Origin: Knoxdaviesia capensis
Taxonomy: Eukaryota > Ascomycota > Sordariomycetes > Microascales > Gondwanamycetaceae
NCBI GenBank assembly: GCA_001510575.1
Contig: LNGK01000005.1
Coordinates: 3,100,574 to 3,164,573 of the forward strand
Length of the DNA stretch: 64,000 bases
Direction: 5' to 3'
Position numbers and translations under genes: made by a program. Of this stretch, positions 47,519 through 57,825 are shown piece after piece. Position 1 is the first letter of the stretch; the number at the start of each line of letters is the position of its first letter. The notes beneath the pieces were generated by a model. The model was given only the letters and a program-made list of their open reading frames with translations, made no database searches and was not told where the DNA came from.

Positions 47519-47786
47519 CTCTCGTTGTATCTCCGCAGATCATTGTTCACGCCGCTCTCCCTCTGTCCGGCGAACTTCGTGCGTCATATCGCCGCACTAA
47601 CCTAAACCCAGTACAACACACTACTATACAATCGTCTCTTGAGCCCGCCTCACTTGATCGAATCAGTCGCTTCCTCTTAATCGCAGCACCTTCTTCGTGC
47701 CTTTGCTTCTTGGTTTCGCCAGACTCTCCGAACCAGCTGGCGCTTTATCCTAGGGCGTCGCATCTCCCCGTCATCCCACCACCACA

Positions 47787-50001
47787 ATGGACATGCTCGG
47801 TCCTGCCCAGTGGAATGGCTCCCAGGACCAGCCACTTACTGGAGCCTCTGACGATGACTTCCAACAGTTTCTCGATATGGGTGGCATGAATGGCCTTGGG
47901 GATGGCCTCAACTTCGACTTCAACAGCGCCTTCCCCGGCCAATCGGGCCAGCAGCAGATCCTCCCCCCTCAGTCCTCTTCAAATCACATCGACACCGCCA
48001 TGGGCGGAACTGACGCAGCCGTTCCGTTGTCGAGACACAGCAACAACGCCAACAACTCTTCCGCCCCCCACGATCGGCTCGCCAACGTCACCTCGGCTGC
48101 CAGCATGCCCACCATCCCCTCGCAAATAATGCCGGCCTCCCGGACAGACACCCTCAGCCGTTTGGATGCCAGCATTCACTTCCTCCAACAACGGAGGTTA
48201 CACGAGGAGCGCCAGTTGCTCCAGGACCAAATGTCGCCTTACTACATCAACTCGACAAACTATAACATCCCGCACACTCCCCAGAGCCTGGAACTGACTC
48301 CTGGTGGAAACCAGTACTTCGTGGCACCTGATTCGTCCCAGCAAGTCTTTGATAACCGATATCTATCAAAGGATCAGCATGAGGTACGCCTTTCTTTCCC
48401 CGAAGACTCTAGAAAAAAACGAAGACTCTAGAAAAAAAACCATTTTGTGCTAATCAACGAAAAATCTTCTGTAGATGGACTTTACCCCCCTCGTGTCTCC
48501 CGCCGTCACGCCGCATGAGTCTCAATTCTCCGTCGACGTCGCCTTCCCTCTTCCGCCGTCGTACTTCAGCCCCCTCACCTCGCCAGCCCTACACGCCCAA
48601 AGCGATGCCAATCTTCCCATCGATCAGCACCTCTCTGGTACGACCTCCAGCTCGCCCGTCGATCTTGACCCGGATCTGACTTCCGGCCAATGGCCCACCG
48701 GAGAAATCGCCAAGAAGGCTCGCAAGCCCGCCCCCGCAAAGGCCACCCGCGGCAAGTCCGCAACCAGTGTCCGCCAGTCGCCCATCACGAAGCCCCAGAG
48801 ACGGAAGACCGGCACTGCTTCCACCTCCTCCAAGCCGGCTTTCACCGCTTCTTCGCAATCCCTGACCAAGGCTATCGTCGAGTCTACAGATTCAGACGCC
48901 ATGGACTTAACCCCCACCAACCCCTCTAGAGAATCCCACGGCCGAAGCGACGACTCTGAGAATGCTTCGGTTTCGCCCGAGGCTCTCTCCGACATGCCTC
49001 CTCCTCCGCTGCCACGCTCGAAATCCGCAAATGTGTCGCCCTTTATCCGTCCTCAGCTATCCACCGCGAACCTCGACGAAAGCATGGCAAACGGCCGCCC
49101 ATTCCCTGCCACTCCCGCCTCGCTAATGAAGCTCCCCCCGACTCAGCCGAAGACTCCCTCTACTCTCAGTGCTACCCCGCCAATCGCACCCGCCAACAGC
49201 CACCCTGACATTATTGATGCTCTGGAGCTTCCTGAGTCTGCGACCTCGTTGAAGCGTCCCCGCCAATCTTCTTCCCAGATCGATCCCCAGCTTTCCATTT
49301 CGACCGCGACCCTTCCTCCGGATGGAAGCAAGAGCGCAGTGCTCGCGCCTCTTCCCAGCCCAGTCTTCGCCAAGCCCCGGACCACCGCATCCGCGAACCA
49401 GAGCCCCCAGCTTGTTGCAAGCGGTGCCGCCTCGAGAAAGACCCCCCAGCTGATGCCCCGCAGTTCGTCCAAGCGGCCATCGTCGGTCCATGTATCGCCC
49501 GCCCTGCGTCCGAAGATCTCGCCCAACATCAAACCCCTCATTCCGGGAGCTTCAGGAAACGCCGCCGAAGACACAGCATCGAGACTGCTGGCGACAAAGT
49601 CGAACTACCAGAACATTCTCGAGGGTAACCAAGTGCCTGGAGTCTCGTACCCGATGGAGCTATCGACGAACCTGACGTCGAAGCGCACCTCGCACAAGAT
49701 CGCCGAACAAGGCCGACGCAACCGAATCAACTCGGCGCTCCAGGAGATTGCCACGCTCTTGCCCAAGACCAACTCGCCGCTGATCCTTGCAAAGGACTCG
49801 AAGAGCGGAGACGAAGATGCGGGCAGCGGCGATCGAAAGGACGGCAAGCAAAACGGCAACGTTCCCAACAGCAAAGCGAGCACGGTGGAATTGGCGATTG
49901 AATACATCAAACAGCTGCAAGAAGACTTGGCCGCGGCCAAACAATTGAACGACGAGCTGGGTCGGAAACTTGCCGAGAAGGAAGGCCCAATGGCCACCTA
50001 A
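47787..50001 (+). CDS. palcA: bHLH transcription factor, phosphate-acquisition regulator (NUC-1/PalcA/Pho4 type)
   Basis: Neurospora NUC-1 and yeast Pho4, the models for this protein, switch on phosphatases and phosphate transporters under phosphate limitation by binding CACGTG-type sites. Two exons, 47787-48383 and 48475-50001 (phase 0), give 707 residues. The first about 590 residues are Ser/Pro/Gln-rich and probably disordered, with acidic and Phe-rich patches (DDDFQQFLDM near 25) that could serve activation. The basic region and first helix begin at about 601 (SKRTSHKIAEQGRRNRINSA), with the H-E-R pattern that specifies CACGTG. A long loop of about 38 residues, rich in Asp, Lys and Gly, precedes helix 2 (STVELAIEYIKQLQ) and a short leucine-containing coil to the end. 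The unusually long loop fits the NUC-1 group. Introns: one, containing a perfect 19-bp tandem duplication. Confidence 0.85.
48401..48438 (+). repeat. 19-bp tandem duplication inside the palcA intron
   Basis: The unit CGAAGACTCTAGAAAAAAA is present twice with no spacer (48401-48419 and 48420-48438), inside the 91-nt intron 48384-48474. A single copy would leave a 72-nt intron, the usual size. It looks like a recent slippage duplication. Confidence 0.9.
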
Positions 50002-51727
50002 AACTGTCTGTCCACTACATTTACGAGGGTTTGAACGACAACCCACCATCGCAACGAAGCAACAGTGAACTCTTGCACGACCCCGGCATAGCATATGCGC
50101 AATGACTGTAACGACATATCTGTGTTTGTTTTTATAGTTCTTGGTTTCTCTCTGAGTTCTTCTGCTTCTTCTCTTTCTTTTTCTGAGACGGAGTTGGCGG
50201 GTAAGCGGTTGATGATTTTTCGGGAGGTTCGCATGTCCTTTTCTTTTTCTGTTTAGTCTTTTCATCTTTTCAATGCGCTTCAAGAGGGGTTTAGAGGCCC
50301 TCCTGGGAACCTTTCTATGGTGGATATAATTTTCCCTCGCAACGCCGAGGGGCAGAAATCTGGATCTGGATCTCGCTTGGCTTGGGTTTGTGATCTTTTT
50401 TGTTTTTACGGCGGCATATCTTGATCTTGTGTTTTTTTGTTGGTTCTGTCTCGTCTTGCAGCTATCATCTCAGAAACAAGTCGTAACACAATCTAATGAT
50501 TAGTATTGGTGTTTAGAAAGGACGGGGGTTCTTTTCTTGCGCGGTGCCCTTGATGATACTTCTTATCGTTTTCTCTATGTATTCGTGTGTCATGATGTGT
50601 GTAGTTCTGTGATTTCGTGAGCTGGGTCTGAGGATCAGAGTGTTCTGGTGGTGGATGGGCTTTGCATGCCTGAGAGCGTTGGTGTATGTGAGGGCGTATG
50701 CGGCAGTCGTGACCAGCAAGTGAGCCCTGAATCAGCAAGGACGCGTCGTCGGTATCACCGCGAGAGATGTGAAGCAGTATCACCGAAGTCTTGTTGTCCA
50801 ACTCAACGGTATCGTCGGCTTCCGAAGAAGGCGGAAGAAGCACCCTGGCTCGGCAGCCACACACCCCTCGCGCTCCTTCGCCGAGCATCCGCCGCTTTTC
50901 ACGTGCCGGCGCGTTTGTGCTTTGTGTACACTTCATATGGCAGTGTTGTGTTGCTGGTTGTCGGAACATCGCAATGGCCTAGTGGTCGGGTGGGCGTGAG
51001 ACGGAGCTTTCGTACTGCACATGTGTACGTCATGTAAACCGTGTCGTGTTCGACTGGCTGCGATGACTGGTGTTCGGTGTTCGCCTCTTTTTTTCTCTCT
51101 TTTTTTTTTTCTGGTTTCTCTTTTGTTTTCTTCTTCGGCTCTTCCCCCGCCCCCCCCCCCCGTGTATCTTCACATCACCAGCTAACTAGCTCACAAGGCA
51201 CAACACACACAACATTCACCAACCCTAACCCTAGTGGTGCACACCGCGCATTCGGCGTTCCTAGCAACGACGATGCCTTGTCACCGTTGACATGTAAGCA
51301 GTACAGACCCCAGCTGCATGTGTGCTCTATTTTGTTTGATTTTGAGTTTCCTTGAGTTGCTTGAGTTGCTGGACCGGTGCAACCTGCATCAGCCGGGGGG
51401 AGGCACATATACACACAGCCCTGTTATCTGATGGGAGAAAAAGTCCCTGCGCTGCATGTCGGAGCAGGCCTGGGGAAGGACGGTGCATGGAGGATTACAG
51501 AGAGGAGGAGGGTAAACGAAGTCAAAGTGTATTGTACGGCTTTGTTGTGTGCAGAAACGCCGAGAATGTGTGTCCCCGAGAAAGAAAAAAAACAGTAACA
51601 ACCAAAAAAATTCCCCCCAAAAAAGATAGCCGCGAAAGACCGCACAATTCTCTCGCCTCTCCTCCCTCTCCTCCCTCTCTCCCTCTCTCCTCCTATCCAT
51701 ACTCGAATGGTTCCCACTATGTGCTAC
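50002..51727. other. Convergent 1.7-kb spacer palcA / pcc1
   Basis: Long for two facing 3' ends. It contains an isolated CACGTG near 50899 and a two-repeat telomere-like motif at 51220-51233. No coding frame is supported. Confidence 0.55.
51220..51233 (+). repeat. Interstitial telomere-like motif (CCCTAA)2
   Basis: The same 14-mer as at 9710-9723, here between two convergent genes. Confidence 0.7.
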
Positions 51728-52446
51728 TTAGGCTAACCGCACGGTTGGGTCCAGCGCAGCAACACGCGCATCCAGCACGTCGGCGTCGAGGTTCTGCATG
51801 ACGTCGACAACGAGGGCCAGCGACGCGAGGAACGAGTTGGTGGCGACGCGGAGCATGCGGTTCGTGGCGGCTTTGTACTCGGCGCGCATGACGCGGGCTT
51901 CGGCTTCGGCACGGCTGCTGGTGTCCTCGGGAGAGGCGGTGACGGTGGTGGTGGACAGGGTCCGGCGCACTAGTGGCGAGAGTTCCGGGTCGACGCCGAT
52001 GGCGGCGATGGCGATCTGGGCTTGGCGGGCCGTGGGGAAGGGGATTGTGAGGGTGCTGGCCGGTCTGCTGTGTTAGTATTCTGTGAGAGCCAGGCACGTA
52101 GGTCGTAGCCCTAGGAGCTAGGAAAGCATCTTAAACGGTGGTATCTGGTTCTGCGAGCGGAGGGTTGGACGCTGGTTTTCTTGAGTGAGACGGGCAACCA
52201 GACCTGCATGACTGAGATGCGGTCGTCCAGCCGCATGCTCAGCTTTGAGGCGTGCATAAGAAAAGTTCCCCCCCTTAACTTGCAGGAGCAAAAGCAAGTC
52301 CAAGAAGCAAAACAAACAAGAGAGGAAAACGAGCTGGGGGACAATGACATATCACCGGAAAGAGCACAAAACAAGAAAAGCATGGCACGGACGGGACGGA
52401 CTTACAGCGTGCAGGGGAAGTCGGGGTCGATTTCGGCGGTTACCAT
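51728..52446 (-). CDS. pcc1: EKC/KEOPS complex subunit Pcc1
   Basis: A small subunit of the complex that makes t6A at position 37 of ANN-decoding tRNAs and, in yeast, also affects telomeres and transcription. Two exons, 52446-52406 and 52064-51728, joined across a 341-nt intron, give 125 residues. The conserved core is STLTIPFPTARQAQIAIAAI, then GVDPELSP, and a C-terminal helix with SFLASLALVVDVMQNLD, which together fit the Pcc1/LAGE3 family; this copy carries a longer N-terminus and a Ser/Thr-rich insertion after SPLVRRT. The intron ends in CAGCAG, so two acceptors three bases apart are both in frame; the call uses the downstream one, and the other would add one residue. The gene is divergent from cdc14 and convergent with palcA. 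Confidence 0.82.
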
Positions 52447-54203
52447 GGTGTGTGCTGGTCCTCCCCCTCCGTGAGCCTGGAGGGTGGCGTGACTGTTCTT
52501 GTTGGTTCTGAAGAGTTTAGGAACAATGTGGACGAAGTAATACCACGGGCGGGCGGCAAAGGCAAGGCCCGTCTGTCACTTGGGATGAGAGATCGACGGG
52601 TGTGAAAGGTTATGGGGGAGGGGTTGCTTGTTGGATGAGAAACTAACCACACTGAAGAAAAATCATCACCATGGCTAACCCTACCCCTAATAATTAGAAA
52701 AAGCGTAAAAACCACACCGCAAAATCGCTGGAACATCTGTGGCTGCACCTATGTGGCGTGCACCTACCCCTGCTAAAAAAGGTCTGGCGCCACACCGGGC
52801 CCCGCCGGTTGTCATGGTTACGACACCCCTGACCAATCACAACCGAGAAGAGCTCTCTTGCTGCCTTGGATCTGAACTGATCTGTGTTTTTTTTTTCTTG
52901 TTTGGTGGATAGGTGCTCCCTGGGGGGAGGGGGGATAGTTTCATCTGTAGTGAGCTCTGTGATCGTGACTTCAGCTTTTGGGTGCTGAATTCTTTGCTGT
53001 GTACGTAGGTACCCAGATGTATTGCTGTGTACATGCTGCGTATTGTCTGTCAAGAGCTTCATGTTGCTGTAGATTATTCGAGTCGGAAGGAGCAGGTTAA
53101 TTGAGGAAGGAACCGGGCTTCCGAGGCAATTAACAGGTGCATAGCAACTGCTCCTTCCTGGCAATTTAGGTATTTTACTGGCAAACCCTAGACAGCAACC
53201 AGCCTAGTAGAAACAGACTTTTGACCCCCGGGCAATTAAGGTTTCAATGCATAACAGGAACAACTTATCAAAACATAACATGTACACACAAAAATAAATA
53301 CAACGTCGTTGGAATTTTTATTTTAAAGTCGTTTCTTTCTTCTCTAGCTCTCTCTACACACATCCTTTTCTCTCTTCCTCTTCTAGATCACGCCTTTCTT
53401 CACTTCTTGGATTTTTTATTTCACCGTCTTGTTCTCCTCCTCATTTTGTCCCATATCCTTTCTCTTCATGGCCTTCTCTGTTTCTTGGTTATAAAGATCA
53501 CCGTGGTTCTATCGTCTTTCGCCGTCCCTAAAGATAATCGTCCCCTTATCACGAGGCTTCAAAACAAATCATCCATCGTATATACATCCATATACATCAT
53601 CATCATTGTTCCCTGATACCAGAATCATTATTTTGATTATCTTCCTGGCGCGTGCCCTCCTACCGAATCCTCTTAGAGCATCGTCAACAACTGTTAGCAA
53701 AATACTGGCCGTAAATATTGGAGATACCTTCACGATAACACAATCATCAAAATACACTCAAAAAAATAGAAGGCCTTGTGAGTGATTGTGGCCTTTGTTT
53801 TCCACCGTCCAGACTATTTATTCCCACCTCCGTTCCCTGTTTCTTTTTTCCTCTCTTCTTTTTTCTTCTTCTTCTTTCTTTTTTCCCCATCACCGTTTCT
53901 TCCATTCTTCCAATCTTTCAAGTCTGACGTTAATCTAACATCTGTTCTTGACTGTGTGTGACGAATAGAGCCTCGACCGATTTCTTCCATCCCTCTTTCC
54001 ATTAATATCCTCTTTTTTCACCTTCTGTGGCTTTTCGTTCCCTAGTGATTTCTTCATTAGGGATTGGAACGTCCTTTTGGCATCAGCTAGTAGCACTTCA
54101 AGTGTTGGTAGCAGGTGAAAAGAGCATATTGACGGGAAGATAAAAAAAAAGCAATCTGTCACCGAAACAAAGCGTGATCACCCCCATCTTTCAATCTTCC
54201 AAA
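52447..54203. other. Divergent region pcc1 / cdc14
   Basis: 1.76 kb between two start codons. A telomere-like TAACCCTACCCCTAA is at 52676-52690. From about 53340 the sequence is pyrimidine-rich and is the probable cdc14 leader. No additional gene seen. Confidence 0.6.
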
Positions 54204-56496
54204 ATGTCGAGAAGTGGAACTCTGGTGGCCCGGCCTGCGGGCAAGCTTCTAGAGGTGGTTGAGTATATTGCTGGTATGTTGCCCTTTGTGTGTTGGCCGT
54301 TCATTTTCTTACAGGCTTTTTGTTCTTCCATCTAACTGTTCATGATTGTCTTTGCTTATAGACCGCCTCTACCTGGCTGCCTACATTACGCCGCCCGACG
54401 AGACCACCCCTTTCCCGCAGGCGGAACTTGATGCTCGCCGACCTCAGGAGAAGCGACCCCACCGCGGTATTGATCCGAACTCGGCTGCTCGCCGGAACAC
54501 GATGTTGCCGCCTCTGTACTTTAGTGTGGACGACGTCCTCCTGTACAACGCCTTCCACCATGACTTTGGCCCGCTTCACATTGGCCACCTTTACCGCTTT
54601 GCGCTCCAATTCCACGAAATTCTCGGAGACGAGGCCAATAAGGGACGTCCCATTATCTTTTGGAGCCGCGCCGACCCCAAGAGTATGTATTTATTTGCAC
54701 GGTTAATTTGCTTCAGTCATACGTGAGGGCAATGTTTTGGTAGAGACAATTTTATTTTGCTAACTGCTCGCTATTTGTTTTTGTTGACAGGTCGCGCGAA
54801 TGCTGCATGCTTGCTTGCATGCTACATGGTTCTGATTCAGAATTGGCCTCCTCATTTGGCCCTCAACCCTATTGCGCAATTGGTCCACCCCGTGGCGTCG
54901 TTCCGTGATGCTGGCTACAGCCAGGCTGACTACGGCATCTCGGTGCAGGACGTTGTGTATGGAGTTTGGCGCGCGAAGGAATATGGTTGCTGTGATCTCG
55001 AGAACTTCAAGCTCGATGAGTACGAAAAGTTTGAGAGAGTCGAGCAAGGTGATTTCAATTGGATCACCTCCAAGTTCCTGGCCTTTGCCAGCCCTCAGAG
55101 CGTGTTCCTCGCTCGTGTCGACCCCGGCTCCGCTGTGTTTGCGCAGCTTCCGCACACTCTCGCGGAGGTTGACGAAGACCTTGACCTTAACATGCCCTTC
55201 AAGAACGTCCTCAAACACTTCACGCAGCGGAACATCGGCCTTGTCGTTCGCCTGAACTCCGAGCTGTACTCTCCTTCGTACTTCGAGGCCATGGGCATTC
55301 GCCACATCGACATGATTTTCGATGACGGAACTTGCCCGAAACTCTCCAATGTGCGCAGATTCATTCGTCTCGCCCACGAGATGATTACCGTGCACAAGAA
55401 GGGTATCGCGGTTCATTGCAAGGCCGGACTGGGCCGTACTGGCTGCCTGATCGGAGCCTACCTCATCTTCCGCTATGGCTTTACCGCCAATGAGGTCATT
55501 TCGTTCATGCGTTTCATGCGCCCGGGAATGGTCGTTGGACCCCAGCAGCACTGGCTGCATCTGAACCAGGGCACCTTCCGTGAGTGGTGGGTTGAGGAGC
55601 GCGTCGAAGCCCGCCTTCGTCGCGAGAAAACTGCGTCGACTGCTGGCTCAGTTCCTAAGGACAGAGCGTCTCCCACCACCCCTGTCAAAGCTGCTCACCG
55701 GTCTCTGCGCAACTCCGCTGGTGCTGCCACCTCAACCCCTCCTAACGCCCGTAGCGCGTCGGGACGGTCGCCTCTTGGAGAGGTCGACCGTGACCGCACT
55801 AGCAACGTCGGCGTTCAGGAAGATTTCCTGCCTGCGCCCACCCCGGGTCAGCCTCGTAAGACCGGCCGTACCGCCGAGCGCCATCACCCCTACCAGCGCA
55901 GCCCTGCTCGCCCTGCCACCGTTGCTGAAGAGACGGTCACCGCTGCCGATGCCGTCCAGAACATCGAGACTTCGGCGCCCTCTGCGGGCGAGTCCGATGA
56001 GGAGCATCATGTCCGCATTCGTCACCGGTGCAAGTCTTCGGTTATCCGCGCTACTCGCTCGTCTGCCACCGGAGATCGTGGCCGCTCGGTTAGCCACACG
56101 GTGACTTCGTCGACCTCTGTTGTGTCTGCCTCCAATGGCTCGCGCGTTAGCTCAACGTCGATTCCCACCGCTCGCACTTCCATGGTCGACAACGATTCGT
56201 CGCACGATGCCGAGAACATCGGTCCCAACACTTACCTCGCTAAGCAGCAGCAACAGCAGCAGTCTTCGGGTCTGTCGGTGTCGCGTGTTCGCGCCGCCTC
56301 AGGCAATGGTGCTTCGGCCGCGACTGCGGCTTCGGCGCGCCAGCAGCGCGGTGCCAATGAATCGTCCCTGCGTCCTCGTGAGACGTCGGGTGTTCGCAAG
56401 ACCAGTGGCCGTGCCGCGGCCCTGGGTGCTTCCACTGGCAGCGCTGGTGGTGCGCCTGCCCTGCGCAAGGTTTCGGCCACGAGTTCCGGCGTCTAG
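54204..56496 (+). CDS. cdc14: Cdc14 dual-specificity phosphatase
   Basis: A proline-directed phosphoserine phosphatase acting in late mitosis, cytokinesis and septation. Three exons, 54204-54273, 54362-54682 and 54791-56496 (both junctions in phase 1), give 698 residues. The N-terminal substrate-recognition domain covers about 10-190 and the catalytic domain about 210-400, with the signature HCKAGLGRTG (catalytic C340, R346) and an upstream Asp in the FDDGTCP loop. The C-terminal third is disordered, rich in Ser, Thr, Ala and Gln. The frame ends at TAG 56494-56496, but the same frame continues open for 41 further codons that look coding (see the next feature). Either the stop is read through, or it is a strain-specific truncation or sequence error, or the true C-terminus is longer. 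The core enzyme is not affected. Confidence 0.96.
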
Positions 56497-56622
56497 ACTA
56501 CGCCGGAGGATTTTGATGGAAACCCCTCGGCGCCCAAGGCCAACAAGTCCGCGCCTGTTCAGGCGAATGCGGATGGCGGTGCTGACCAGTGGTCGGCCGA
56601 CTCGGAGACGGAGACGGAGTAG
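56497..56622 (+). other. Coding-like in-frame extension of cdc14 after a TAG stop
   Basis: Directly after TAG 56494-56496 the frame stays open for 41 codons to a second TAG at 56620-56622. Thirty of the 41 codons end in G or C, matching the gene and unlike the AT-rich sequence that starts right after. The encoded stretch is hydrophilic (TTPEDFDGNP ... WSADSETETE), like the rest of the disordered tail, and ends in an acidic Glu/Thr repeat. No usable intron removes the stop: the only donor in the right phase close by (56470) would give 27 nt. Confidence 0.6.
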
Positions 56623-57825
56623 GATGAGCAGAAGGAAGGAAATTAAGCGCGGTTCAAAAATTCTTTTTTTTGTTCTGTGTGGAAGAACTTTACTGGGGAT
56701 GACACTATTCCCATGAACGAGACATACCGATTTAGTCTTGCTTCATTCTTCTGCTTAATTTCCTTGTACTTCATCAGCTCATGTGCTACGTCCCTAATCC
56801 TTTTGCTACAACCTTTGCTTCCGACTTCGACACGACATGGCGTCCCCCCTTCCTTTCAACCCTTCCCGACCCCCACCTCTCGCGTTCTTGTTTTCTTGAC
56901 GAGTTTATGAATCTCTCTCTTATGACGTCTGCTTTGTGCTTTTGTTTGTCTCTGCTCTGACGACTCTCAAAGGGAGGGGGACGCCCTTTCTTCTACACCT
57001 TTTTCTCTTTCGCTCCTGAAGATTCACCCTGAATCTCACTCACCTTGCTCTCGCACAGCAACCCCCCTCCCCAATTCGACCTTGCATGATTCCCTCATGG
57101 GGGTTTCATGATTCCGCCTCTTCTGGGAATGACCATCATATTCTCCCTACCGCCGCTCTCCTCCTGGGACAATGCCACATCCCACACACCTTTCCTCTAG
57201 CGAACTCTTTTCTTTCTTTCTTCTCGGGTTTTCCCTTGTGTGGGCACATCTGGAGTTCTTTGTTTCTCTACCGGTTGTTTCTTTTTTGCCTTCCTGGTGT
57301 TCACGGGTTTTCTTGGCGAGAGAGAGTTCTTTTTGAGTCTTGCTGGTTTCTTTTTTCTCCTTGTTCCTTCTTCTTCTTTTTTTTTATCGTTTTGGGAGGG
57401 GGATTTGCTTTTTTTTAATCAATACAAAAAATTACAAAAATATGCTGGTCCCTTAATTGTAGGCGTGCTATGTCGTATCTTTCCATCAACCATCATCATC
57501 ACCATCGCCATCGTCACTACACATCAACTGCTGGCTGTTGTTCATCAGACTTTCTCCTAGGGTTAACCCCCTAACTACTTTGGCTCTTGTTAGGGTTGTC
57601 AATTCTTAGGGTTCTTGTAGGATACTACCACATCCTCCTGTTCAAAGCATCTTTTCACAGCATTAAAGAGTTTATGTTAGAATTACTAGGACAGCTAAGT
57701 GGACATTATTATATAAACCATCACACACGTCAAACTACTAGAAAATAGAAAAGAAACCCCAAAAATGGCAGACAGATGGACACCATCAGAATCCATGACG
57801 ATTCTTTTTTTTTCAATTTTCTTTT
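56623..57825. other. Convergent spacer cdc14 / pgmB
   Basis: A 1.2-kb T-rich spacer between two 3' ends. Three telomere-like units cluster at 57558-57613. No gene seen. Confidence 0.6.
57558..57613. repeat. Cluster of three telomere-like units
   Basis: GGGTTAACCC, a perfect 10-bp palindrome, is at 57560-57569; TTAGGGTT follows at 57590-57597 and again at 57606-57613, all within 56 bp between two convergent genes. Confidence 0.7.

Larger units (their letters stand above)
39142..47786. other. 8.6-kb region without a convincing gene, upstream of palcA
   Basis: No frame here shows a recognisable domain or coding character; the longer ones cross microsatellites. It holds (TG)12 at 40320-40343, (ACC)7 at 40758-40778, a TAAAA run at 41283-41309, a purine tract at 46386-46451, a TACAGTACTGTA palindrome at 40224-40235 and a cluster of similar motifs at 44488-44550. 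From about 46480 the sequence is pyrimidine-rich and reads as the long palcA leader. Multi-exon small genes or long noncoding RNAs remain possible. Confidence 0.5.

Noticed and set aside
56470..56496. An intron that would remove the in-frame TAG of cdc14
   Set aside because: The phase-0 donor at 56470 gives only 27 nt, below a workable intron size, and there is no branch point. Longer options (for example a GTGAGA donor at 56378) shift the frame and meet a stop within a few codons.
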